A stretch of 64,000 nucleotides of DNA from Hirsutella rhossiliensis (lineage: Eukaryota > Ascomycota > Sordariomycetes > Hypocreales > Ophiocordycipitaceae), in assembly GCF_020360975.1 (NCBI RefSeq), contig NW_025408678.1:1922001-1986000 (forward strand), written 5' to 3'. The translations under genes were made by a program, and so were the position numbers. Positions 13,093-22,570 of the stretch are shown here, piece by piece; position 1 is the stretch's first letter; each line of letters opens with the position of its first letter. The notes under the pieces were generated by a model, which was not told the origin of the DNA, made no database searches, and saw only the letters and a list, made by a program, of their open reading frames with translations.

Positions 13093-13578
13093 TCTCGTAA
13101 AGAGAGATATAAGTAGTATATATAAAGTATATAAAGGTAAAATTAAAAGTAAGGGGTCGGATAGGTAGGGTAGAGAGATTTAATTCTTATAGGAGTAGTA
13201 ATAAAGGTAGGAGAGTAATTATTATATTACCTTAATTATCCCTCTTTCCTCTATCTAACGCCCCTCTTTATACCCGTCTAGTATCTCGATTAATAAAGAA
13301 GATCCTACTTAAAGAAGCTACTAATATCCTTTTAACTACTAAGCTTTTTACTAGTTTTTCCCCTCCTTTCTAGCCGTTGCCGGTATATCCGTCTTATCTC
13401 TTACTACCTCTATAGGAAGCTATCGCTACTTTTACTTCCCCTTATACCCCTACCCTCCTTTCTATACCTCTTTTTAGCTCCTTCTTCCTTCTTCTATACT
13501 AGGTGTTTTTAGCTTCCTTAGTCCCTTATACTAAGGGATATCTCCGAGAACTACGAAATTAGGCCACGCTTCGCGATA
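13093..13578 (-). repeat. Copia-3 copy A 5' LTR
   Basis: 486 bp, paired with 7254-7734, more heavily converted to TA than its partner. The outer edge abuts the ATAGT target duplication. Confidence 0.92.
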
Positions 13579-13583
13579 ATAGT

Positions 13584-15996
13584 AGCTTATACTATTATAT
13601 AGCGCGTATATAGAGTTTCTAAGTATAGGTAATATAACCTTATAACGCTCCTTATTATACGTTAAATTCTTTAATAAGGTCTTTAGCGATAATATCCTTA
13701 GCGGCTACCTAGGAATTATAGCTAATTAGCTAGCCTTTTTAGCTAACTAAGTATTTTATATAAGCGGTCCCTTAGCTATATTTATAAGTTTTAGAGTTAA
13801 GGATTCTTTTAACTTCTTAGTAGTTAGTATTAGGTTCTAAGCTAGGTTAAGCGTCTAGTCGTTTAGCTAGGTATAGCTATATAATAGATATAATATTATA
13901 GATATTTAGGGATCTAGCTAAGTTAAGGTAGTAAGCTAGATAGCTAATCTATTTAAGGACTTTAAATAGTCTTATATAGCGTTCCTTTAACTTTACTACC
14001 TATTTATTAGCTATACTATATCCTTCCCTTAGCTAAAGCTTACTTAGTCTCTAGGCTTAAACTCTAGTACTTAGTACTTTATATTATACTACTTTTTTAT
14101 TCCTGCTTAAGCTAGAGCGATTAAGATCTTAGCTTAATCCTAGAATATCTCCTTATCTATTTATAAGAGGCCTTCTTTAAGGTATCGCCTACTATTATTT
14201 ATTTATATCCTAGTTAGTAGTTCGCTTAAAAAGGTATTAATTACTAAGAAGTAAGAGTTATTAAAGGTAAATTAAAGTAGTAATAATATATTAACCTATT
14301 AATAAGATAGGAAGTTAGTTATAAAAAACTAAAGTATAGTTTTAACTACTTAGTTATATCGTTTTAATAAGCTATTAGTCTAAGGATACTAAGCTATAAA
14401 TACTAATAACTTAGACCTATACGCTATCTATAGTCCTTTTTAAAACGCTAATAAGAACTTAAGGTCTTAGTTAAAACTAGTTTAAATAAAAGTCTTTTAG
14501 TTATAGCGTATTAATTTAATAAAAAGTACCTTAGCTTAGTCCTCTATAATAAACTAGTTATAGCCTAGGATAAGGAGCCTTATTTTTAAGAACTTATTAG
14601 TTACTATTAGTAGTATATTATAGTAGACTTTAATAGGTAGTATTTATAAAGTTCGGTTTATAGGGACGTTTAAGAGCCCTATAACGAAATCTATAGCAAT
14701 TATATAAAAAGGTAAGGCTAAGGAAGTAATTAAAACTAACTTATTAAGGGCCTTTAACTAGTTAGTTTAGTTCTTATAGTAAGCGTTATACTTATCGATA
14801 AAGCTATTAATAAGCTTTTTAAGGCTAGTAATAGTAAATATAAAAGATAATATCTTTTATATCCTTTACTATTTAAAGTAAAATTTACGCGTATAATTAT
14901 TAGTAATAATTTCCTTAGTATAAGTAGTAAGGATATAAAGCTAATAAAGACCTTTAAACTTAACTAAGTAAAGTAACTTATTATACTAAATAAATAAAAG
15001 ACTAACCTAGGACTTATTATATTTAAGCTACTTTATTATACTAGCTTACTTAGGTTCTTTTATATATACTTCTTAAATCTTTTAGTATAGGTTAGGTTAG
15101 ATAAAGGATTTTATAACTATATATATATATTTAACTAGCGCTTTATCCTCTTAAATATAGTTTAATTCCCTAAGTTTATATTTCCTAGGTATTATAAATA
15201 ATTATTAAGATAGTATATCGGTAAGGATATTTAAGCTTCTAAGGATATAATAGACCTTTAAAGGAAACTAGCTAAGGTACTATAAAGTAAGTATAAGCTA
15301 ATTATTTATTTTTATATTAATAGTAAATAATAATATTTACTTAAAGATTACGCTTATAATAGCATAGTTAGTTAATATAATAACCTTTAGTAGTAAGGTA
15401 AAGATAATATATAACTAAAGCTTTTAATATACCTAGGAAAGATAAGTAACTTTAAGTTTAATAGGCTAGTATTTAAGCTCTTTATTAGTTAAGCGTTTAC
15501 TAAGGTAAAGGATTAGCTAAATACTTATTTAAGGTAAGGTTCTTCTTAGGTTCTAGTCTACCCTTAGTACTAAGTAAAAGGTTACTACTATAAAGCCTAA
15601 CTCGCGGCTAGCGTTAATTTATAAAAATAATAGCTATTATAAGTTAAAATAGTATAGCTATATTAGTTCTATTAAAGTATTTATAATATCTTAGAAGGCC
15701 TATTCTTTTACTAAGAATAGTTAGTATATTACCTTAAAGGTATATTTATTCCTTACTATTCCTTTAAGTAGCGCTTAACTATCCCGTGCTTTTTTAAGTA
15801 TTACTATTTTCTAAACTTAAAGCGCCTTTACCTTTTAAGAGAAGTAAGCTACTAAGTACTATAGCTAGTTAACTAAGCTAAGCTACTTTTCTAGTACCTA
15901 TAATATATTTAGAAACTCTATATCTTATAATACTTATACTTATTCTTTAGTATTTATTAAGCTAGTACTATTAACTTAAAATCTTAATAGTTTTAT
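13584..15996 (-). pseudogene. Gypsy-1 pol relic: RNase H, integrase and C-terminal chromodomain
   Basis: Minus-strand RIPped pol 3' part, matching the reverse complement of about 1340-3440 with the solo LTR removed. RNase H lies near 15.5-15.8 kb and integrase near 13.9-15.3 kb. At 13690-13820 a chromodomain-like segment is readable, with the pattern KYLVS-x-KG followed by a DSW-type position (several tryptophans now stops); it ends the reading frame near 13660. Family knowledge: such chromodomains in fungal chromoviruses bind methylated histone H3 tails. The relic continues past the solo LTR at 16002-16698. Confidence 0.8.
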
Positions 15997-16001
15997 AAAT
16001 A

Positions 16002-16698
16002 TAAAAAGGTTTATATAATAAGCGTAGGATTAGGTAATCGATAACGTAAGCGGAATATTCGGTTAAAGGAGTATAGGGTAGGATTTCGTCCGGAATTTAT
16101 AACGAGTATATAAGGGGCTAAATAATATATTAAAAGAATAGCGTTATAAAAGATACTTACGAACTTACTTATTTTATCTACTACTCCTAGGGAAATCCTT
16201 TGTCTTTTATAGACTATTACTCGCCTATTAGTAGACTAATTAGTTAGCTTTCTAGTATATTCTATAGTGCTTAAAAAGCTTTATCTATAGTATATCTTCC
16301 TAACTTAGTAGGTAGTTTAATTATAATATAATAGTTAACGTAAGACTATAGGTTTTAGTATAAGTAGTAGATTTAACTAGAATGTTCTATGCCCTACCTA
16401 TTCTAGTATCGCGGATATCTTTAGAACCGCTAGGCTAAAATAGGCAATAGGGTATCCGTTCTACTTATAATTAACTTATATATTTTATATATATTTTTAT
16501 TTATTAGGATAGGCTTATTTTAACTTGCTTTTCTTAAAGGAAGGTATAGATATCTAGTAAAGGTCTTTTATCTTTAAGGGTTATTCCCTTAAACTATATT
16601 ATAGAGCCTCTTTTTACTAGCTTATTCTATAGAGCCTCCCTATACCTATTATTTCTTTATAATAGTAAGATAGGAATATAAGGGTATATTCTTATAAT
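16002..16698. repeat. Second solo LTR of the fourth LTR family
   Basis: 697 bp, the same length as 4042-4738 and in the same orientation. Flanked by AAATA at 15997-16001 and 16699-16703. The undisrupted Gypsy-1 pol near 1300 gives the empty site. RIP has removed most CA/TG. Confidence 0.8.
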
Positions 16699-16703
16699 AA
16701 ATA

Positions 16704-16775
16704 AGTAGCCTAAGAATAATTTCGATCTAGCTAAAGCTAGGTTATAGTTTATAAAGAGTTAAAAGATAGCTTAAA
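16704..16775 (-). pseudogene. Gypsy-1 RT fragment between two insertions
   Basis: This 72-bp piece matches the reverse complement of about 1215-1285, in the thumb-side end of RT. It is separated from the rest of RT (20312 onward) by Copia-1. The last five bases, TTAAA at 16771-16775, are the left copy of the Copia-1 target duplication. Confidence 0.75.
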
Positions 16776-17044
16776 TATCGCACGGAGGATGAGCAAGTGG
16801 GCATAAAGATCAGGGACTGGAAGACTCTTGATTCTGCTATCTAAGGTGGGAAAGAGGCGAGATCTTTATAGACTGCCTGAATATGAGAATGGAAGGGAAT
16901 GGTAGTGAATGGAAGCATCTGATCGGATCATCTGGAAGCCACTGATGCGTTGATGATGCCTCCTAGAAGTTTCTGTGGGGAAATGTGAAACGGACTGTGC
17001 GAATAGGGGTCAGACTGTTGGAGGCTGATATCCTATGTGTGACA
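16776..17044 (-). repeat. Copia-1 3' LTR
   Basis: 269 bp. On the minus strand it begins TGTCACACATAGG and ends GTGCGATA. Against the 5' LTR it has one extra G in one run and one fewer in two others, with no substitutions that I can see. Confidence 0.95.
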
Positions 17045-17046
17045 TA

Positions 17047-17056
17047 CCCCCCCAGG
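17047..17056 (-). other. Copia-1 polypurine tract
   Basis: CCTGGGGGGG on the minus strand, two bases before the 3' LTR. It serves as primer for plus-strand synthesis. The G-run followed by TA and then the LTR is the same arrangement as in Copia-3. Confidence 0.85.
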
Positions 17057-17095
17057 TTGTGCTGGCTAGTGGGCAGTGCAAACTGAAGAAAGAAA

Positions 17096-17836
17096 CTAGA
17101 TCCCTAGCAACGTAGAGATATCGACGAGACCGAGTTGTTTGACGAAAGTAGCAAATTTCTGGCCTGGCAGAGCTTTGGTGAGCGGGCTGAGCGCCGTGGC
17201 TGAGTCACTCGGACCGGGGTCCGGTGTCGGATATGGGTGCTGAATGTCATGAAACTCATCCTGATCATCCGAGTCCTCATGATCAGATGGTTCGGGTTGT
17301 ACCACAATCGTGGTGGCGTCTCCTTGGTCTGAGGTTGAGGGAGATTGCTCAACGGGGTCAGGTTCAGGTTCATCGATTTGAGTGGGGATTTCCTCGTAAT
17401 CCGACTCGTCCTCGATGTGGGCTGGAAGCTGTACTTCCACGCGCTGTGGGATAGGTTCTGGTGGCTGATCATTTCCGTCATAGAAGATGCTTTCATTGAA
17501 GGTCACATCTCGGACCCTTCGGACTTCTGATGTGGACGGAATCCAGATCCTGAAAATGTTCGTGGAATCATATCCAACGAGATAACCGATTTCTGTGTGA
17601 GGGTCGGTCTTTAGGTCCTTCTTCTGTCTGTTCTGAAGGGCCTGGGGTGTCAAGGGATAGGCTCTGCAGCCGTATGCCTTGAGAAACGTGATGTCAGGCT
17701 GGTCTTGCTGGTAGCCTATGTCTCTGTTGTTGTCTCGCAGCCACTGATGAAGCAGCTGGAAAGGCGTTCGGAAGCTGTGGTTCTGCATGGGCGATCTGTT
17801 GTGCAAAAACACTGCAGCTTTCAAGTCTCTGGCCAA
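17096..17836 (-). CDS. Copia-1 integrase C-terminal region fused to the last residues of RNase H
   Basis: Open frame of 246 codons, in fact the 3' continuation of the gag-pol frame; the first residues overlap the upstream frame. It holds the integrase tail motifs AYGCRAYPL and GYDSTNIFRIWIP (about residues 54-96) and FNESIFYDG (about 113-121). A proline- and acid-rich linker follows (about 124-215). It then ends with LTKALPGQKFATF and LGLVDI, which resemble the extreme C-terminus of Copia RNase H (the ADxLTKxL motif). The whole RT and nearly all RNase H are therefore absent, with the joint near 17180-17200. The stop at 17096-17098 lies about 40 bp from the polypurine tract, as at the natural end of pol. 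Confidence 0.85.
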   Translation of the reverse strand: MARDLKAAVFLHNRSPMQNHSFRTPFQLLHQWLRDNNRDIGYQQDQPDITFLKAYGCRAYPLTPQALQNRQKKDLKTDPHTEIGYLVGYDSTNIFRIWIPSTSEVRRVRDVTFNESIFYDGNDQPPEPIPQRVEVQLPAHIEDESDYEEIPTQIDEPEPDPVEQSPSTSDQGDATTIVVQPEPSDHEDSDDQDEFHDIQHPYPTPDPGPSDSATALSPLTKALPGQKFATFVKQLGLVDISTLLGI

Positions 17837-18336
17837 AGATCAGATGGTAAATTGGCATCAATTCCCATTGTTCTGGCCTGGGCAGATATTACCCCCAGAT
17901 CGCTCTGCAGAGCCGTTTTGAGCGGGAGTGTAAGGGCAGAAGGTTCATCTTGAATCCTTTCCTCGATCCAGCTCTCATACGCACTCTGAAGAGAACGATC
18001 GTTATCACGGTGGATAATGCAAATATTGAGATTCCATTGGCGTTGAATCATTGCCTCATGGTTTCTCAAAGCAGTCATAACGGACCCTTGTGTCGCGTCA
18101 TTCAGAAGGTAGATGAAGATCATGCTTGTAAATTCATCTTTGATAAGAAGAACAGCTTCCTTGCCGTTGAATGAGGTGTTCATACTGAAGATATCAACGT
18201 AGATTCTCCAGAATGGTCTGGGGCTCGGTTTTGAGGGGTTCGGCGAGAGACGACCTTCTTTCCTTCCCAAGGGAACACGCGGTGCAATCGATGGTAACTG
18301 GGCCTTTGATCTTCGAACCCGTCGTGTTCTCAACAA
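17821..18336 (-). CDS. Copia-1 integrase catalytic core (partial frame)
   Basis: 171 codons open, of which the first 40 or so are probably out of the real frame. From PFWRIYVDIF (about residues 41-50, first catalytic Asp in VDIF) it runs through a core-like stretch to IHRDNDRSL (about 109-116, second Asp). The third catalytic residue, in an NGxAER context, lies in the neighbouring frame near 17900. The switch fits one missing base in a short C/G run. Role: inserts the cDNA into the chromosome inside the nucleus. There is no RIP damage. Confidence 0.8.
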   Translation of the reverse strand: MLRTRRVRRSKAQLPSIAPRVPLGRKEGRLSPNPSKPSPRPFWRIYVDIFSMNTSFNGKEAVLLIKDEFTSMIFIYLLNDATQGSVMTALRNHEAMIQRQWNLNICIIHRDNDRSLQSAYESWIEERIQDEPSALTLPLKTALQSDLGVISAQARTMGIDANLPSDLWPET

Positions 18337-18661
18337 GACGCTCTAGGGCTTGAGCGTTCAAGTGGCCTAGGCGCTTATGCCAAAGCGTAGCATCTGCTGT
18401 TTTCACTGCGCGAGGTGCAGATGAAGATGTGAAGTTGGAGGCGTGAGAGTCCTCCTTAATCGGGTTGAACTCGATGACCGGTTGACGAAAGCGGCGTTTC
18501 GTATGAAATATAATCTGATCGTCTTTAGAGACGCGTCCAGATAGTGGATTCCAGTTGTATCCCTTCGCAAGAAAGCGGTCGAGGGATGCGATGTTGGTGT
18601 GGAATTTTGGCACGAAGGCAACTTCGTTGAGCTGAAAAAGTCCTCCTTCTTCAAGCTTCAT
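18194..18661 (-). CDS. Copia-1 GAG-pre-integrase / integrase zinc domain (partial frame)
   Basis: 155 codons. The first half continues the protease domain (LNEVAFVPKF and LDRFLAKGY are typical of the segment after Copia protease). The HHCC zinc-binding domain of integrase is clear: LWHKRLGH with H95 and H100, then C126 and C129 in CTACSLGKERR. It joins the protease frame through a one-base frame break near 18680 that a GGG read as GG would explain, and joins the core through another near 18210. Confidence 0.85.
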   Translation of the reverse strand: MKLEEGGLFQLNEVAFVPKFHTNIASLDRFLAKGYNWNPLSGRVSKDDQIIFHTKRRFRQPVIEFNPIKEDSHASNFTSSSAPRAVKTADATLWHKRLGHLNAQALERLVENTTGSKIKGPVTIDCTACSLGKERRSSLAEPLKTEPQTILENLR

Positions 18662-18896
18662 ACGGACTGTGCCGTAGCCAGGATCTGAAGTTGACTATCG
18701 CCTGCAAAGAGCTCTTTGGCTCTGCAAGGGCGGTGTAGTCAAGAAAACGGGATCGGTTGTTGCAAATGTGTGTGTCTGATCCGGAATCAAGGATAAAGGA
18801 GTCATACAGCGGGTAGACTGCCTTTCCGTCGAGAAACTGGTTGATGGAGGTGTTGAGGAGGCGGTGTGTTGTCAGGAGCTGGTAGAAGACCGGCAA
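18651..18896 (-). CDS. Copia-1 aspartic protease (partial frame)
   Basis: 81 codons with the Copia protease active site DSGSDTHICNN at about residues 37-47 (Asp at 18786-18788). The enzyme cleaves the Gag-Pol polyprotein inside the virus-like particle. The upstream spacer and the C-terminal half of the domain lie in neighbouring frames. The last residues here are out of frame because of the frame break near 18680. Confidence 0.85.
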   Translation of the reverse strand: MPVFYQLLTTHRLLNTSINQFLDGKAVYPLYDSFILDSGSDTHICNNRSRFLDYTALAEPKSSLQAIVNFRSWLRHSPYEA

Positions 18897-18968
18897 ACGC
18901 TGTGCCTTTAACGGAGGAGTCGGACGATTTCTCCATTTCCTTCTTCTTGAAGTCTTGTGCTTTCTCCG

Positions 18969-19997
18969 TCATCTTCTTTGCCCATGGATTGGAGTCGAGG
19001 ATTTCTTGATCTTCTTCTCAACCTTCTGATCAGGAGTCCAGCCATCAGGCCGAGCTGATTTGATGAGATAGAAGCAATCTACGAAGCGGTGATATTCTCC
19101 GCAGACACACATAGGAACACCATCAGCGTTCTTGCTTGAAGACCACTTAGGCTTGTCCTCTTCCTCTCCGATTTCTCTTGCCTTGGAAGGCAGCTCCGAA
19201 TGATCCTTTGCTGTTGTTGGCGGCCTTGATTCGGTGAGCTCGTTCAAAGATCTCACTGATCTTAATGCCGTCCGGGAAGTCCGTCTTCCAATCAGGCTTG
19301 CCGAATACGGCCTCGTCTTCCATTTTGTTGACCCAATAGTCTGTGAATGGGGCGTTGATGGACGAAACAGCCTGTAGGAAATCTTGGGTAGGGCGAAGGT
19401 CCTGGACATCAGGAAGCCCTAATTGCTTTGCCTCAGTGAGGACTTTCTGCCATTGGGTGACCCAAGCTTCGATCTTGGTCCTGTTTGGCGACTGAAGGGT
19501 GGAACGATAACGCTGAACAACTTCCTCTCGAGTGCCCAGTCGGTTGGGGCCACACGAGCCTGAAGCAAGGCAAGTTGCTTTGCAACGTCGTGTTCCTCGG
19601 CAATGGTGCTGTAGTAGTTGCCGATGGTCTTGACGATGTGTTGTTGAAGGCTGGCGAGTGCCTTCACTTGATCCCTATACCCTTGAAGCTTCGAGCGGTA
19701 TTGGGTGTGGAGGAATTCGAGACGGCGAAATTCCTCCGAGGTCAGATCCACGAGATCAGATGCTTCGTGGTTGATTTGTCGGAATGTTGGTTCAACTGGC
19801 TGCTGAAGAACCGGCTTACCCTCCTTGACGGCAGGGTCCAGAAAGTCCCAAAGACTGTGGGACGTGGCGAATTTCTTGATGATAGAAATCCATTGTTTCC
19901 AGTCGCAAGGGCCGTTGAGCACGGTGCCCTTGGAAGAGCCATCAAGATCTAGAGCTGAGCTCATTGTGGAAGCTATTCTGCGCAGCGGAGTGAACAA
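18969..19997 (-). CDS. Copia-1 Gag (frameshifted)
   Basis: Gag starts at 19997 or, more likely, at the second ATG (19961). 19997-19419 is open for 192 codons, but beyond about 19510 the natural frame is a neighbouring one; the change fits a GGG read as GG after the ALER residues. The coding then returns to the 18969-19409 frame, which carries the nucleocapsid knuckle CVCGEYHRFVDC at 19074-19109. That CxCxxxHxxxxC spacing is, from memory, common in fungal Copia Gag. The N-terminal part is helical with a CDWKQWISIIKKFA-type start. Gag packages the RNA in cytoplasmic particles. The frame breaks look like indel errors or mild decay, not RIP. Confidence 0.8.
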
Positions 19998-20025
19998 GAA
20001 TAAGATACCCAGTCAGTGGCAGACC

Positions 20026-20036
20026 GGGCTCATAAC
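20026..20036 (-). other. Copia-1 primer-binding site
   Basis: GTTATGAGCCC on the minus strand, directly after the 5' LTR. It is complementary to GGGCTCATAAC, the anticodon stem-loop of initiator tRNA-Met. This is the half-tRNA priming known for Drosophila copia rather than priming by an intact tRNA 3' end. Confidence 0.85.
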
Positions 20037-20306
20037 TATCGCACGGAGGATGAGCAAGTGGGCATAAAGATCAGGGACTGGAAGACTCTTGATTCTGCTA
20101 TCTAAGGTGGGAAAGAGGCGAGATCTTTATAGACTGCCTGAATATGAGAATGGAAGGAATGGTAGTGAATGGAAGCATCTGATCGGATCATCTGGAAGCC
20201 ACTGATGCGTTGATGATGCCTCCTAGAAGTTTCTGTGGGGAAATGTGGAAACGGACTGTGCGAATAGGGGGTCAGACTGTTGGAGGCTGATATCCTATGT
20301 GTGACA
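20037..20306 (-). repeat. Copia-1 5' LTR
   Basis: 270 bp, near-identical to 16776-17044. In an RNA element new LTRs are copied from one template, so this similarity means a recent insertion. Confidence 0.95.
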
Positions 20307-20311
20307 TTAAA

Positions 20312-22570
20312 AGTAATAAATATAGTTATTTTTTATATTTAAGTAGATTATAATATTATTAATATATTTAAAAGAATATTCTATATATTCTTAAAGGATT
20401 AAGTTTATAAATCGTTAAACGTATATAAGTAAGTTTTTATATCTTATTAAGGCTACTATTAGTCGTTCTAAGCCTCTATAGCTAATTACTATAAATATTT
20501 CTTAATACTCTTTATAGATAAGGAACTAATAAAAGAAAGACCGAGCGTTTATAATAGAAATAAAGCGTTTCCTTTAAAGCTTTTAGATTATATCTCCTTA
20601 AAGTAATATTAAGTAAGCGTCTAAGATAGCTATATTATTAAGAGTATATAAGTCTATTCTTATTTAGCCCTTTTTATTACTATATATATTTCTTTAAACT
20701 ATAAATATAAGGTAAGTAAATAGGGTTACCTTTATAGCTTATTTTATATACCCCTCTTAATATAAGTCCTTATAGGTCTAGTTAATTAGCGCCTTATCCT
20801 TTTAGCTAAGTAAGTAAGCCTTAAAAGCTAGTTTTTATAGGTATTAGTTTTCTACTAGCGGAATATATATATAATAGTCTAGGTAGACTTTAATAGTACC
20901 TTAGTCCTTTTATAAGGTTAGGAAGGAGGCGACTATATATTAGATCTTTTCTATAAATATAAGGTCTTAATTATAGATTTTAATATCTTTTAAAGTAGTT
21001 ATCTCTAAAAGGCTATAGTCTAATAAAATCCTAATCTTATAGTTTAAAGTCTATCTATATATTTATAAAGGGAGTTCCCTTTTAATAGACCTAGGGCTCT
21101 CTTCCTCTAAGGTTTCTATTAATAGGTCTATATCTTAATATAGTTTATTATATTCTATAGTCTTTCGTTTAGCTAGCTATTTAGTTAGATTTACCTTAGT
21201 TAGGGTTTCCTTAGGTAAGTTAATCTATAAAAACTATATTTTATTACTAAGGTCTATTAGTATTCTTAAGTACTATCCTTTCTTAAATCTAATATAGCGA
21301 GTAGTAGTATTAACCGCTATAACTAAAGTTATACCTTAGATTAAGTTATAAGCTAATAATAGGTTTCTTAGAAAAAATACTAGGTCTTAATCTCTTAGTA
21401 TATCCTTAATCTATACTAGTAAGCGTTCTATCTTATATATAAGGACGTTAACGTTAGCTTAGTATATAACCTAATAATGGATTATATAGCCCTATTAAGT
21501 TAAGCGAGCTATAACTATTAAGTTACTATATAAGCTAATAGATATTATTTTCTTAAAGTTTAAGATATTAACTTTATTTAGTACTAAGAAATCTTATTTA
21601 AGTAATAATCCTAAAAATAAGGTCTAAACTACCTAGGCGCTAATAGTAAATTACTTAACCTTAAATCCTATTCCTTATTTCCCTAGGATATTAATTATTA
21701 AGGTTACTTAACCCTTAGTTTAGCTTTTCCTTATACTAAATAATAAGACTTACTAAGTTATATTAAGGGTTATATTATTAAAGTAGTTAAGCTAGTCTTC
21801 CTTAATTATAAAGTAAGCTATACTAAAGTCTATAAATAACTTTAATAGTTAGTTTAAGCCTTTAGTTTTAAAGATAAATATCTAAGTATATATAAACTAA
21901 GATAGCTTTATTAGATCTAATACTTTAGTTTATAGCGCCGCTCTTATAGTTAGCTAGTTCCTTAGTATTTTAAACGAAATACTTAGTCCTATAAGTTCCG
22001 CTTTTATTATATTAAAAACAAATAAAATCTTATCTTTTATTTCTTTAGTTTCTTTTCTTATATTAATAGTAATATCCTTATCTTCTAGCCCTTTATCCTA
22101 AATAAATAGGATCTAGTTTTATATTTCTTAGGAGAGGTATATCTTACCTTAGGTATTAGTTAGTACTACTTAAAGCTAATAGGTAAGGTTAATAATAATT
22201 AGGTTTTCCTTAGAGCCCTCCTTTAGTTTTAAATCCTAAGGCTATAGTTTAGTTTAAAGACTAGTTAACTAGTTTAGTACTAAGCCTATATCTACTTAGT
22301 ATAGATTATTCTATCTTAATATAGTTATTATATTTCTTTTCTATTAAAATTATTATTATTCCTAGGGTTTCTAACTAGTTAGTTTAGTTATAAATAAAGT
22401 AAAGTTTACTATAGTCTCGTTCTTAGTTTCGCGTAATCTACTTTATATATATCCTTTTACTATATTACTTATCTTCCCTTATAACCTAACTATTAGCTTA
22501 GTTTCTAACTATAGGATAAGTTACTTATAGTTATTAATTAAAGTATTAAATAATTCTTATTATATACTTA
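20312..22570 (-). pseudogene. Gypsy-1 RT N-terminal part and protease/gag boundary relic
   Basis: Minus-strand continuation of Gypsy-1 pol beyond Copia-1. It matches the reverse complement of about 1-1210. The RT catalytic motif region is at 20350-20380 and the rest of the palm and fingers lies at 20.4-20.9 kb. About 21.1-22.5 kb should hold protease and the gag end, but no catalytic motif survives RIP well enough for me to point to it. The part near 21.65-22.07 kb recurs at 38166-38593. Confidence 0.72.

Larger units (their letters stand above)
7254..13578 (-). mobile_element. Copia-3 copy A: complete, RIP-inactivated Ty1/Copia element
   Basis: A 6325-bp element with LTRs at 7254-7734 and 13093-13578, flanked by an exact 5-bp duplication ATAGT (7249-7253 and 13579-13583). 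The empty site is visible at about 25660. On the minus strand it shows the order LTR, initiator-Met-type primer site, gag, protease, integrase, RT, RNase H, polypurine tract, LTR. Integrase before RT identifies Ty1/Copia. It sits between a Gypsy-1 gag block and a Gypsy-1 pol unit. Three further copies (B, C, D) are in this window. Confidence 0.93.
16776..20306 (-). mobile_element. Copia-1: young, unRIPped, non-autonomous Ty1/Copia element lacking RT
   Basis: A 3531-bp element with 269- and 270-bp LTRs that differ only at three G-run lengths, flanked by TTAAA (16771-16775 and 20307-20311) within Gypsy-1 RT. Unlike its surroundings it is full of CA and TG, so it has not been RIPped. It keeps a primer site, polypurine tract, gag, protease and integrase. 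Everything from the integrase tail to the last few residues of RNase H is missing, making it about 2 kb shorter than a usual Copia. It would need RT from another element to move. Confidence 0.93.

Noticed and set aside
17104..17496. Minus-strand 130-codon ORF
   Set aside because: Out-of-frame shadow of the 17096-17836 frame, which carries the integrase motifs.
17224..17953. Plus-strand ORFs over Copia-1 integrase (17224-17454, 17345-17530, 17705-17953)
   Set aside because: Antisense shadows of the minus-strand integrase frames; no motif.
19485..20067. Plus-strand ORFs of 155 and 80 codons over Copia-1 gag
   Set aside because: Antisense to Gag, and the second crosses the LTR edge; no independent support.
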